Below, piece after piece: positions 11,281 to 22,510 of a DNA stretch of 64,000 nucleotides. The position numbers and the translations under genes are program-made. The notes below the pieces were generated by a model that saw only the letters and a list, made by a program, of their open reading frames with translations, was not told the origin of the DNA and ran no database searches. Source of the DNA: Bufo bufo (Eukaryota; Chordata; Amphibia; Anura; Bufonidae); the NCBI RefSeq assembly GCF_905171765.1, contig NC_053390.1:332226294-332290293 (forward strand). The letters are read 5' to 3'. Within the stretch, counting starts at the first letter, position 1; each line of letters opens with the position of its first letter.

Positions 11281-12960
11281 ACATAGTTACATAGTTGTTA
11301 AAGTTGGAAAAAGACAAAAGTCCATCAAGTTCAACCTGTAATCCTGCTATATTGATCCACAGAACAAATCCTTGGATCAATATCCATCTTCCTTTTAAAA
11401 AGGGGTTGGGCCAAAGGGAAATGGTGTGTAGAACAAGATTTCTATACATTGTCATAAGCCTCAATGTTATTTTGAATTAAAAAAGTAATCTAAACCTTTT
11501 TTGAAGCCATCTACTGTATTTACTTTGACCAGCTCCGGCGGCAGGCTTTTCCAGAGATTCACTGATTTTACTGTAAAGAATGCTTGTTGCCTCTTATGAC
11601 TGAATCTTTTTTCTCCAGGCGTAGGGAGTGGCCCCTTGTTTTTTGAGGGGGTTTATAACACAGAATAGCTTCCCTTGATATTTTTTGTATAGTCCGTTTA
11701 TATATTTGTATAGGTTAATAATGTCCCCCTTAGATGTCTTTTTTCAAGGCTAAACATATTCAGATCATTTAATCTTTGCTCATAACTTCCAGTTCTTCCA
11801 GGCCCTTTATGAGTTTAGTTGCTCTCCTTTGCAGTTTTTCTAACTACAGGTCATCCTTTTTATGGACTGGTGCCAAGATCTGAACCGTGTATTCCAGGTG
11901 AGGCCGCACCAACGCTTTGTATAGTGGGAATATTACATCTCTGTCCCGCCAGTTCATACCTCTTTTAATACAAGAAAAAATACCGTTGGCTTTAGAGGCA
12001 GCTGACTGGCATTGCATGCTGTTAATTTGTCTATGATCTACTAATACACTCAGATCCTTCTCAACAAGTGACTCTCCCAGTTTTATTCCCCTAGGACATA
12101 TGCTGCATGCAGATTAATAGCCCCAAGGTGCATAACTTTACATTTATCTATATTGAACCTCATTTGCCAAGTGGAGGCCAAACAGTAAGTTTGTCCAAGT
12201 CAGCTTGTAACTTATTAACATCTTCCATAGACTGGACTGTATTACACATGTGTCATCTGCAAAAATAGAAACAGCACTATTAATCCCAACCTCTATGTCA
12301 TTAATGAATAAGTTAAATAATAGCGGACCCAGCACTGAACCTTGGGTACACCACTTACAGTATAACCACGGACCATTCTGAGTAGGAATCATTGACCACA
12401 ACTTTCTGGATACGATCATGAAGCCAATTTTCAATCCAATAACAAATTCTATTTTCTAAATCAATAGACCTCAATTTACCCATTAGTAGTCCGTGGGACA
12501 GTATCAAATGCCTTTGCAAAGTCCAAAAACACAATATCGACAGCCTTCCTTCTGTCCAGGCTTCTACTCACCTCCTCATAAAAACAAATCAGGTTAGTTT
12601 GACAGCTTCTGTTCTTAGTAAAACCATGTTGGCTATCACTTATTATATTATTGACAGTTACATAATCCTGTATGTAGTCCCGTAGAAGTCCCGCAAACAT
12701 TTTTCCCACTATGGATGTTAAGCTTACTGGTCTATAATTTCCTGGTGAAGACCTAGCACCCTTTTTGAAAATGGGCACCATATTCACCTTGCGCCAGTCT
12801 CTTGGTACAATGCCTGTCATTAAAGAATCTGTAAATATTATGAACAGAGGCAAAGCAACAACTGAATTGAGCTCCTTTAGAACTCCATGGTGTAATCCAT
12901 CTGGCCCTGTGACCCTGTTCACTTAATTATTTTTTTATCATATTAAGGATCATATCTACA
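11281..12960 (-). mobile_element. CR1/Rex1-like LINE, 5'-truncated, minus strand
   Basis: The 3' half of a non-LTR retrotransposon. The reverse transcriptase remnant is followed by a short 3' UTR that ends on the minus strand with two copies of an ATGTAACT unit (11281-11295). A short microsatellite tail instead of poly(A) is typical of the CR1/L2/Rex1 group. The 5' end stops inside the RT domain near 12922-12960. Confidence 0.85.
11480..12922 (-). pseudogene. LINE reverse transcriptase, fragmentary
   Basis: Visible RT blocks, from right to left, are GPDGLHH, VPIFKKG, PGNYRPVSLTS, SQHGFTKNRSC, VFLDFAKAFDTVP (12476-12922), then GSVLGPLLFNLFINDI and the catalytic FADDT (12144-12434). Degraded C-terminal coding follows to about 11480. 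An internal deletion after AFDTVP removes the usual segment before the NWL block, and many stops follow FADDT. No endonuclease domain is present because of the 5' truncation. It was once an RNA-dependent DNA polymerase for target-primed reverse transcription and is not functional now. Confidence 0.87.
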
Positions 12961-13280
12961 GTCAACCAGCTAAGTATGTTATTTGAGGTCTTTATAACAG
13001 TGGCACCACCCTCATGAGATGCCCTCTAATTATAATTTTGTCTTTGGTGATAACAGGATATCTACTGAAAAGTTACCTCTACAGAACAGGAATTCATGGC
13101 CTATTATTAGACCGAGTAGCCAATGTGAAAATCTTAGAATTATATATTTTTTTTAAATATAGATTGTGACATGCGGGGAAAAAATTACCAAAAAAAAAAA
13201 AAAAAAAAAAATTTTACATAAAAATTGGATTTAAACAATAGGTCATTTTCTGATGACACATTCCCATTAAGATAACTCTG
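12961..13280. other. no gene; AT-rich stretch with an A run
   Basis: A run of about 23 A residues lies at 13189-13211. No tRNA-derived or other SINE head could be recognised next to it. Confidence 0.35.
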
Positions 13281-13284
13281 TTAA

Positions 13285-14048
13285 CCCCTTAATGCCTGCC
13301 AAAATGTCGTTTTACAGCAGTCATTAATGGGGTCTTTATTATACCAGCTGTGCATTTATGGTACATGTCACCCTAGAGCTGGTGGAAAAATTGTAGCCTA
13401 GCTCCTGCTTTAATGGCTGGGATTGAAAGTATTTGATCCTGTCTGTTTAACCCATTGATTGCTGTGCTTATGGACTGGGAAACCACTATGCATTCAGCAC
13501 TGAGCACCTAGAAAGTATCCTAGGGCTGTCTGTCCAATAAGTCTGCTTTTAGGGTACACTAAGTGTTACCCTAATAGAAGCTTATACCATAGTGACACAT
13601 AAGAGGTATGTTCATAAGTTATACGTTTTAAATAAACATGTAAAACATTAATTGATTTTGCAGAAAAAAGTAATACAAATGTAATAAAAAAATTAAAAAG
13701 TCTGCAAAGTACCATACAAACAATACAGTTATTTACACAAAATAAATTTTCTTGTGAATAAATGCAAAAACAGGTTTTTAGTGTAAAACATGAAGACTAT
13801 AAAAGGTAAACTAAAAAAAGACACTGAAAATCCTTTTTCTATATATGTAAAAGAAAAATAATAATAAAAATTGCACAATAGTTTATATGCTACTCTAAAC
13901 TGTGGCGAAAACTACAATTTCTCCTGCTTACAACAAAGCTTTATATGTCATGTTAATGAAAAAATGGCTTTTGAAATAAAGAAAGGCATAAATGGAAAAA
14001 AAATTTAGTGGTCCAAACCTGTGTCATTAAACCTATGTCATTAAAGGG
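13285..14048. mobile_element. TTAA-type non-autonomous element
   Basis: The left end is TTAA then CCCCTTAATG. The right end read on the other strand is CCCTTTAATG, followed by TTGA instead of TTAA, one mismatch. It has AT-rich interior sequence and no coding frame. The terminus resembles the CCCCTTAAGG family at 15264. The neighbouring hAT element E begins 7 bp to the right. Confidence 0.5.
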
Positions 14049-14384
14049 TTGACATTAGTGTTGAGCGCGAATATTCAAATGCCGAATTTTAATTGCGAAT
14101 ATCGGCACTTCGCTAATTCGCAAATATTTTTAATATACTGCTATATATTCGTTAATTCGAATATTCATTTTTAAATTTTTTTTTTTAAAGTTGTTCCCGT
14201 TTCCCCAAAGCAGTTCTTCTTACATGTCTCGGGGACTACATCCATGCTCCTTGCCCGCTCCAGTCAGTGCCCGTTGCCGAGTCTGCCAAGTGCCGACATC
14301 CCGTGCGCATGGAGCGTCCCCATCACCATGGGAACGCCTCCATGTTAGAATGCACTGTCGGATGTGAGAATCACAGTTATCTAG

Positions 14385-14660
14385 ACCATGGTAAAAGTTG
14401 GATGCGCAATGCGAGTAAACTTACTTAAATTACTCCAACTTAATTTTGTGTATAGGCAACGTTCCTAATGGTTGGCTTGTTAGAATTAGCGAATATAGAG
14501 AATATAGCGCTATATTCGTATTCGTCATATTCGTTAATTCTAGCAAGCCAACCATTATAAGGAAAACTTTGCCTATACACAGAACTAAGTTGTATGCGCA
14601 ATGCGAGTAATTTAAGTAAGTTTACTCGCATTGCGCATCCAACTTACAGTGGGGTATATT
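14385..14660. repeat. left subterminal inverted repeats of element E
   Basis: A large imperfect palindrome. The words ATGCGAGTAAACTTACTTAA and TTCCTAATGGTTGGCTTG recur in inverse order around a centre near 14507 (AATATAGCGCTATATT). It could fold into a long hairpin. The same words recur at the right end of the element. Confidence 0.85.
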
Positions 14661-15029
14661 CTCAATAATCGTTCATTCTATCAAGGCAACCAATAGGAAG
14701 TTGCCTAAGTTGCACTCGCAATATGCACATGGTGTTTCTATCGCGAGAATTCTTCATTGAAATATTTGTGTGAGCCTATACGGGCGTGGGTTTGTCTTCC
14801 GAGTTTGTTGACAGGTGGAAGTTTGAAGCGCAGTGCATTACTCATGTGTGACTCGCGTGAAAATGGTCTCGAGCAATTTTAAAGAAGTCGAGGAAGATCT
14901 CCTGATCACTGTAAGTAATTCCACATTACAGCACTGTATTACATATGACATGCTTGTTATTTTAATGTATTTATACAAATTCACATGTTATCTAGCTTCA
15001 GTGTATATTAACCCTGTCAAAGCCAGAGT

Positions 15030-15250
15030 TTTTTTTGTTAGCCTTTTATTTCGCTCACTGCCTTCAAAGAGCCATAACTTTTTTTATTTGTCTGTTCACA
15101 TAGCAATATGAGGGCTTGTTTTTTGCGGGACAAGTTGTACTCTCTAACGCCGCCATTTAATATTGCATATGATGTATTGGGAAGCCAAACAAAATGCAAA
15201 ATGGACAAAAATTGCAAAATAAAAGCAATGCCATCCCAGTTTTACGGGTT
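15030..15250 (+). repeat. dispersed repeat fragment (same family as 10700-11060, opposite strand)
   Basis: It contains GAGCCATAACTTTTTTTATT and GCGGGACAAGTTGTACTC, the complement of the copy at 10700-11060. Non-coding. Confidence 0.7.
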
Positions 15251-15269
15251 TTTAACCCCTTAACCCCTT

Positions 15270-16165
15270 AAGGACGCAGGGCGTATCGGTACGCCCTATT
15301 TCCTTACGTCCTAGCTTGAACTCAGTATTCCGGCGCCCGAGGGGTTAAACGGAACGGGATTTCGGCTGAAATCCTTCAGCCGGCATCCTGTGACAACGCC
15401 AGGGGGGGTCATGTGACCCCCCCGTGTCGGCGATCGCAGCAAACCGCAGGTCAATTCAGACCTGCGGTTTGCTGCGCTTTTTGCAGTTTCTGATGCCCGC
15501 GGTCCCTGACCGCGGGGATCAGAAACTTTTGAGTACCTATAATCAATATTTTTCACCCCCCCCTGCACCCCTGCACGATTTTATGCCGGCGGGTGGTGCG
15601 GGGGGGGGTGTCGCATGCGGTGGGGGCGGTGCGGGAGGCGGGCGGTGCGGCAGGCGGGATCGCGATCCCCCGCCCGCCTCCCCATGAATGATCGTTGGTG
15701 TCTAGTGGGGATACCAGGGTGCCAGCACATTGCTGGCACCCTGGTATAAACGGCTGACATCTGTGAAGATGTCAGCCGTTTAACCCTTTCCATACCGCGG
15801 TCCGTACGGACCGCTGTATGGAAAAAGTTAACTGTCGTCGGTCAGGGAGCTCCCTCCCTCTCCATCGGGGGGCTGCTGTGCCTTTGCAGCCCCCCGATGG
15901 AGAGGGAGAGAGCCCCCAGAGAGCCCCCCTCAGCCCCGTGCTTACCCTTCCCCGTCTGCGAAGTTCTGAGCAGACGGGGAAGGTTCCCATGGCAACAGGA
16001 CGCCTGCTCAGGCGTCCTGCTGTCCATGGTGCTGAACAGATCTATGCTGAAAGCATAGATCTGTTCAGTGTAAGTAAAATACAGTATAGAACAATATATA
16101 TTGTACTGTACTGTATTATACAGACATCAGACCCACTGGATCTTCCAGAACCAAGTGGGTCTGGG
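15270..16165. repeat. chain of about ten hairpins
   Basis: Successive inverted repeats have stems such as CGTATCGGTACG, CCGCAGGTC/GACCTGCGG, GGTGCCAGCA/TGCTGGCACC, AACGGCTGACATC/GATGTCAGCCGTT, GTCCGTACGGAC, CTCCATCGGGGGGCTGC (with its complement), CTTCCCCGTCTGC (with its complement), CAGATCTATGCT/AGCATAGATCTG and CAGACCCACT/AGTGGGTCTG. Each stem is perfect or nearly so, and they lie end to end. A homologous but diverged chain lies at 18870-19270, and shorter ones at 21590-22050. Confidence 0.85.
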
Positions 16166-16254
16166 TCAAAAAAAAAGTTAAAAAAAGTGAAAAAAGTTAA
16201 GATAAAAAAAAAACATTCATCACTGAATAAAAATAAAAAAAAATAAAATACACT

Positions 16255-17170
16255 ACACATATTAGGTATCGCCGCGTCCGTAACGACCTGATCTATAAAA
16301 CGGTCATGTTACTTTCCCCGCACGGTGAGCACCATAAAAATAAAAAAATAAAAACTATGAGAAAATTGAAATTTTGCCCACCTTACTTCCCAAAAAAGGT
16401 AATAAAAGTGATCAAAAAAGTCACATGTACGCCAAAATAGTACCAATCAAACCGTCATCTCATCCCGCAAAAATCATACCTTACCCAAGATAATCGCCCA
16501 AAAACTGAAAAAACTATGGCTCTCAGACTAAAGAAACACTAAAACATGATTTTTTTTGTTTCAAAAATGAAATCATTGTGTAAAACTTACATAAATAAAA
16601 ATAAAGTATACATATTAGGTATCGCCGCGTCCGTATCGACCGGCTCTATAAGAATATCACATGATCTAACCCCTCAGGTGACCACCGTAAAAAATAAAAA
16701 ATAAAAACGGTGTAAAAAAAGCCATTTTTTGTCATCTTACGTCACAAAAAGTGTAATAACAAGCGATCAAAAAGTCATATGCACCCCAAAATAGTGCCAA
16801 TTCAACCGTCATCTCATCCCGCAAAAAATGAGACCCTACTCAAGATAATCGCCCAAAAACTGAAAAAACTATGGCTCTTAGACTATGGAGACACTAAAAC
16901 TTTTTTTGGTTTTAAAAATGAAGTTATTGTATAAAACTTACATAAATAAAAAAAAGGTATACATATTAGGTATCACCGCGTCCGTGACAACCTGCTCTAT
17001 AAAATTACCACATGATCTAACCTGTCAGATGAATGTTGTAAATAACAAAAAAAAAAAAAACGTGCCAAAAAAGCTATTTCTTGTTACCTTGCCGCACAAA
17101 AAGTGTAATATAGAGCAACCAAAAATCATATGTACCCTAAACTAGTACCAACAAAGCTGCCACCTTATTC
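16255..17170. repeat. tandem module alpha, about 352 bp, 2.5 copies
   Basis: Units start at 16261, 16614 and 16965 with ATTAGGTATCGCCGCGTCCG and carry CAAAATAGTACCAATCAAAC and CATCTCATCCCGCAAAAA. Relatives lie in the outer element (19458, 19801) and in the fragment near 22203. Confidence 0.88.
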
Positions 17171-18380
17171 CGTACTTTCTAAAATGGGGTCACTTTTTTG
17201 GAGTTTCTACTCTAGGGGTGCATCAGGGGGGCTTCAAATGGGACATGGTGTCAAAAAAACCAGTCCAGCAAAACCTGCCTTCCAAAAACCGTATGGCATT
17301 CCTTTCCTTCTGCGCCCTGCCGTGTGCCCGTACAGCGGTTTACGACCACATATGGGGTGTTTCTGTAAACTACAGAATAAGGGCCATAAATAATGAGTTT
17401 TGTTTGGCTGTTAACCCTTGCTTTGTTACTGGAAAAAAAATATTAAAATGGAAAATCTGCCAAAAAAGTGAAATTTTGAAATTGTATCTCTATTTTCCAT
17501 TAAATCTTGTGCAACACCTAAAGGGTTAACAAAGTTTGTAAAATCAGTTTTGAATACCTTGAGGGGTGTAGTTTCTTAGATGGGGTCACTTTTATGGAGT
17601 TTCTACTCTAGGGGTGCATCAGGGGGGCTTCAAATGGGACATGGTGTCAAAAAAACAGTCCAGCAAAATCTGGCTTCCAAAAACCATACGGCGCACCTTT
17701 CACTCTACGCCCCGCTGTGTGGCCGTACAGTAGTTTACGGCCACATATGGGGTGTTTCTGTAAACGGCAGAGTCAGGGCAATAAAGATACAGTCTTGTTT
17801 GGCTGTTAACCCTTGCTTTGTTAGTGGAAAAAATGGGTTAAAATGGAAATATAGGCAAAAAAATGAAATTCTCAAATTTCATCCCCATTTGCCAATAACT
17901 CTTGTGCAACACCTAAAGGGTTAACAAAGTTTGTAAAATCAGTTTTGAATACCTTGAGGGGTGTAGTTTCTTAGATGGGGTCACTTTTATGGAGTTTCTA
18001 CTCTAGGGGTGCATCAGGGGGCTTCAAATGGGACATGGTGTCAAAAAAACAGTCCAGCAAAATCAGCCCTCCAAAAACCAAACGGCGCACCTTTCACTCT
18101 ACGCCCTACTGTGTGCCCGTACAGTAGTTTACGGCCACATATGGGGTGTTTCTGTAAACGGCAGAGTCAGGGCAATAAAGATACAGTCTTGTTTAGCTGT
18201 TAACCCTTGCTTTGTTAGTGGAAAAAATGGGTTAAAATGGAAAATTAGGCAAAAAAATGAAATTCTCAAATTTCATCCCCATTTGCCAATAACTCTTGTG
18301 CAATACCTAAAGGGTTAACAAAGCTTGTAAAATCAGTTTTGAATACCTTGAGGGGTGTAGTTTATAGAATGGGGTCATTT
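17170..18380. repeat. tandem module beta, about 395 bp, three copies
   Basis: Units start at 17183, 17580 and 17974 with ATGGGGTCACTTTT, and a fourth partial start lies at 18369. A relative lies at 20021. Each copy contains a 96- to 114-codon plus-strand frame beginning near MGSL or MGHG. These frames recur only because the DNA recurs, and they show no known domain. Confidence 0.88.
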
Positions 18381-20160
18381 TTGGGCGGTTTCTATTATGT
18401 AAGCCTCGCAAAGTGACTTCAGACCTGTAGTGGTCCCTTTGTAAATTTCTGAAAAATTTCAAGATTTGCTTCTAAACTTCTAAGCCTTATAACATCCCCA
18501 AAAAATAAAATATCAATCCCAAAATGCTACAAACATGAAGTAGACATATGGGGAATGTAAAGTCATCAAAATTTTTGGGGGTATTACTATGTATTACAGA
18601 AGTAGAGAAACTGAAACTTTGAAATTTGCAAATTTTTCAAAATTTTTGGTAAATATGGTATTTTTTTATGCAAAAAAATTAACTTTTTTGACCCAATTTT
18701 AGCAGTGTCATGAAGTACAATATGTGACGAAAAAACAATCTCAGAACGGCCTGTATAAGTCAAAGCGTTTTAAAGTTATCAGCACTTAAAGTGACACTGG
18801 TCAGATTTGCAAAAAATGGCCAAGTCCTTAAGGTGAAATAGGGCTGAGTCCTTAAGGGGTTAAGGACACATGACGTATCGGTACATCATGTGTAGTTCCG
18901 ATCAACGCCGCGTGGCGGGCGGTGATCGGAACTGGGTGCCTGCTGAAATCAATCAGCAGGCACCCTGGGACAATGCGCGGGGGGGTCCCCCCCGTATCAG
19001 CAATCGCTGCAAACTGCAGGTCAATTCAGACCTGTGGTTTGCGGCGTTTCCAGGTGATCGGGCGGCATCTGCAGTGACTATTGGGTCCCCGTGCTGCTGT
19101 GATGGGGACCCGATAGCAGGGAAGGCATCGGGGCTTACTTCCAGTGAAGAGCCTGTGAGATCCAGCCCCCTGGATCTCACAGGCAGGAAGCTGTATGAGT
19201 AATACACACTGTATTACTCATACAGCCAACGCATTCCAATACAGAAGTATTGGAATGCATTGTAAAGGGGATCAGACCCCCAAAAGTTGAAGTCCCAAAG
19301 TTTGACAAAAATTAAAGTGAAAAAAAAGTTGAAAAAATTAAGTTCCAACCCCAAATTTTTTTTATAGTTTCAAGTAAAAAAATATCTAAAACATAATTTT
19401 CCCCAAATAAAGTTAAAAAAAATTGGTAAAAAATAGAGAGAAAAAATAAGTAGACATATTAGGTATTGCCGCGTCTTTAATAACCTGCTCTCTAAAAATA
19501 TCCCATGACCTAACCCCTCAGGTGAATACCATAAAAAAAAAAAAAAAAGATGTAAAAAAAGCAATTTTTTGTCACCTTACATCACAAAAAGTGTAATAGC
19601 AAGCGATCAAAAAGTCATACGAACCCCAAAATAGTGCCAATCAAAACATCATCTCATCCTGAAAAAATGAGACCCTACACAAGACAGTCGCCCAAAAAAT
19701 AAATAAAACTATGACTTTCAGAATGTGGAGACACTAAAGAATCATAAAAAAAAATGCTTTGTTATGTAAAACTGAAACAAACAACCAAAAAAAGTAGTCA
19801 TATTTGGTATTGTCACGTCCGTGACAACCTGCTCTATAAAATTACCACATGATCTAACCTGTCAGATGAATGTTGTAAATAACAAAAATTGAAAACGGTG
19901 CCAAAACAACTATTTCTTGTTACCTTGCCTCACAAAAAGTTTAATATAGAGCAACTAAAAATCATATGTACCCTAAAATAGTACCAAAAAAACTGCCACC
20001 CTATCCCTTAGTTTCTAAAATGGGGTCACTTTTTTGGAGTTTCTACTGTAGGGGTGCATCAGGGGGGCTTCAGATGGGACATGGTGTCAAAAAACCAGTC
20101 CAGCAAAATCTGCCTTTCAAAAACCGTATGGCATTCCTTTCCTTCTGCGCCATCCCATGA

Positions 20161-20400
20161 TATGGTATTTTTTTATTTGTTTAGTTATTTTTTTTAATTT
20201 TGGGAAAAGGGTTGTGATTTGAATTTTTTGGTTTATTATGTTTTACTTTTAGATAGTTCCCATAGGGAACTATAACAATCAGTCATCTGATTGCTGCTAT
20301 CATAGACTCCAATACACTTGTATTGGAGTCTATGATGATTTTACTACTTTCCTATGGAGCCCTATTACAGGCAAGGGCTCTAAAGGAAATACTATGCAGC
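20161..20400. repeat. hairpin-rich stretch
   Basis: It contains the inverted repeats TAGTTCCCATAGGGAACTA (20256-20274) and CATAGACTCCAATACA paired with TGTATTGGAGTCTATG around 20302-20335, and GAGCCC / GGGCTC near 20358-20381. Non-coding. It probably belongs to another hairpin-type element. Confidence 0.6.
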
Positions 20401-20664
20401 AGCCTTGTGTCATTCACAAAGAGCTGCATTCAGGCTCCGGCTCCTCAGATTGCCACACGGGGGGTCCGGCGCAAAACCTAAAGTAAAACTTTATTTTTTT
20501 GGGCACATGCAGATGCCATGTTCACGATTGACCATGGCATTTGAGGGGTTCAAAGTTCTTGATCAACATTACTGGCGGTCGCGGCTATGGCGCCCGCATC
20601 AGCCAAGAGCAGAGAAATATCTCTCATATGCACATTGCACATGCATTTTCCTGCCTCACAGTGC

Positions 20665-20772
20665 ATACCCCACATTGTATACCCCACACTATTTACCCCA
20701 CAGTGTATACCCCACACCGTATACCCCACACCGTATACCCCACAGTGTATATCCCTCCCCACACACACACAT
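20665..20772. repeat. microsatellite of TATACCCCACA-like units
   Basis: About nine imperfect 10- to 11-bp units, followed by a short CA run. It lies in the 5' part of a 197-codon open frame, so that part of the frame is repeat-derived. Confidence 0.85.
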
Positions 20773-20927
20773 TCTTTGCGTCCAGTTGGTCAGGAGAAGT
20801 AATGTTTGACCGCCATTATTTGCTGGTTCATTTAGCGTTACCCAGGGTGCACCACAGGGAGGCGGACCCACTGTACACCCCATACTGTACCGTATTGGGA
20901 TTATATGGTTGCATTTTTATCCTGCAG

Positions 20928-21433
20928 CGAATGTTACAGATGAAATACGACACCAGGTGCCGCTTGGAGAAGCAGCAGATCCTGCGAAAAATAGGTTACG
21001 AGCTATATCGTAACCACATTGGAAAGCACAGGCGGATGGCCATTATTAAAAAGTGGTCCGACCTGAAGCGGAGACACCAGGATCGGATCACTGAGATCCG
21101 AAACAAAATCTGCCCAGGTACAATGCTTACATAACTTTTGTATCTTTCACCAACACTCTGTAATGTATATGTACAGTTATGCTTTATGAGGTTTTTATAA
21201 CTTATGACAATTTTGTCATTATAGGTGATCCCATCCCCTTGGTCCACTGCAGGCCTTCAAAAAAGGCAGTGGTGGTGGAGGAGGAGGTGTCGGAGGAGGA
21301 GGAGCAGGAGCAGGCCAGACCCTTTGACCCTACCCCACAGCATGAGGATGCCGGACCCCCAGACCACCCAGGTTCTCATGAGGAGAATGAGGAGGAGGAG
21401 CTGGTGACCACCCCCCGCCAGGAGGGTAAATAA
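20928..21433 (+). pseudogene. Myb/SANT-like gene fragment, two exons, inside element E
   Basis: Exon 1 (20928-21117) follows a CCTGCAG acceptor and encodes a basic segment with IIKKWSDLKRRHQDRI, typical of the last helix of Myb/SANT-like DNA-binding domains found with PIF/Harbinger transposons and related host factors. A 107-bp intron (21118-21224) with GTACAA donor and TTATAG acceptor follows. It interrupts a codon after its first base and keeps the frame open into exon 2. Exon 2 encodes an acidic, proline-rich stretch and ends either at the TAA at 21431-21433 or at an AGG|GTAAAT donor at 21425, again phase 1. The first Myb helices and any start codon are missing. It is best read as a partial copy trapped or left in the transposon, because no second half or transposase is visible. 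That it is expressed is not shown. Confidence 0.6.
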
Positions 21434-21522
21434 TATGTGTTGTGGGTGTTTTAACTCAGTCACTGGTGTCAGTTTATTCCAGCAAACAATAATAAACATA
21501 ATCTTAAATCTTTATCCTTTAA

Positions 21523-22510
21523 CCCCTTCATGCTTTCTGACATAACTGTACGACCAAATAACAAGTGACTTGCTGCATTTCGAAGTATGGGCATGCCCAA
21601 ACTGATTCCCGGGGCTGTGACACTATAAAGTGTCACAGCCCCAGAGTCTCCGCTCTCCCCAGAAGCAGACACACGTTGTAATCTGGCAAAGGAACAATCA
21701 GAGTGTTCCCTTGCTAGTAAGCGCTCCGATTGTTTTGTCTCTGCAGACTAACCAATCGTAGCGCAGCGCTTAAAAAAAAAGCCTGTTTCAGGCCAGCGAC
21801 ATCTATGTGTTTGAGAGGGAGGGAGCTCCCTCTCTCTTTCATCTTGACGTCACTGCTGCCGCAACGGCAAGATGGTTGCCATGGCACCCGGACGCCTTAC
21901 AAAGGCGTCCTCGTTGCCATTTACCTAAGGCTGATCAGCCTTAGTGTAAGTGTAGCACTGACTATACAGTTTATTACAATAGATGACTATTGCAATGCAC
22001 TGTGTAGTGATCAGACCCAATGGATCTTCAGGATCCAGATGGGTCTTGATAAATAAAAAATATATATATAAAAAAAAAGTCATAAAAAAATTGAAAGACA
22101 ATAAAAATTAAAATTTAAAAGAAAAATAAATTAGAAATGGTATTTTCTCATATATATTCATTTATGTAATCTAAAAATTACATAAATAATAAAAGTACAC
22201 ATAATTGGTATAGCCGCATCCGTAAAAACCAGCTCTATAAAAATATAGCGTGACCTTACCCCTTTGGCAAATCCCATACAAAAATTATGAAAAGAAGTGT
22301 CAAAAACAGACATATTTTATAGACATATTTTGTAACGTTCCATTACATAAATTCCAACCCCAAGTGATCAAAAAGGCGTATGCACCCCAAAATAGTACCA
22401 ATCAAACCGTCACCTCATCCCGCAATAAATGATACACTACTTGAGACAATATGAAAAGAAAATATGACTCTCAGACAATGGAGACAGTAAAATCAGTTTT
22501 TCAGGGCCTC
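21523..22510. mobile_element. TTAA element fragment with hairpins
   Basis: It begins after TTAA (21519-21522) with CCCCTTCATGC. Hairpins follow (GTGACACTATAAAGTGTCAC, GACGCC/GGCGTC, CTAAGGCTGATCAGCCTTAG, ACCCAATGGATC with its complement) and one alpha-like module (near 22203). The right terminus is absent. It is a third, diverged member of the family at 15264. Confidence 0.65.

Larger units (their letters stand above)
15264..18859. mobile_element. inner TTAA element, 3.6 kb, hairpin chain plus tandem modules
   Basis: The ends are CCCCTTAAGGAC at the left and GTCCTTAAGGGG at the right, a perfect 12-bp inverted repeat, with TTAA on both sides (15260-15263 and 18860-18863). There is no transposase. 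The left 900 bp is a chain of hairpins. The rest is two sets of direct repeats of about 352 and 395 bp. The TTAA duplication suggests piggyBac or Kolobok mobilisation; the sequence alone does not decide between them. Confidence 0.82.
15256..20160. mobile_element. outer TTAA element, split by a sibling in its own terminal repeat
   Basis: It starts after TTAA at 15252-15255 with CCCC, then its internal TTAA (15260-15263). There the inner element 15264-18859 is inserted, and the outer copy resumes at 18864 with GGACACATGACG. Removing the inner copy and one TTAA restores CCCCTTAAGGACACATGACG, the expected terminus. The outer copy then has hairpins (18870-19270) and two kinds of long tandem module (19455-20155). 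Its right terminus was not found, so it is truncated near 20160. Confidence 0.65.

Noticed and set aside
13189..13211. A run as the tail of a SINE or processed pseudogene
   Set aside because: No recognisable SINE head, coding remnant or target duplication around it.
17218..18318. Three related 96- to 114-codon frames (MG..., VKKTVQQN...) as a gene family
   Set aside because: They recur because the 395-bp module recurs, with no domain or promoter, and frames differ in stops. Non-coding repeat is simpler.
20541..20927. Upstream part of the 197-codon frame as coding
   Set aside because: It is mostly a TATACCCCACA microsatellite; only the part after the CCTGCAG acceptor resembles a protein domain.
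21179..21224. ATG at 21179 as the start of an independent 84-codon gene
   Set aside because: The first 15 codons fall in the predicted intron, and the frame is better explained as exon 2 joined to 20928-21117.
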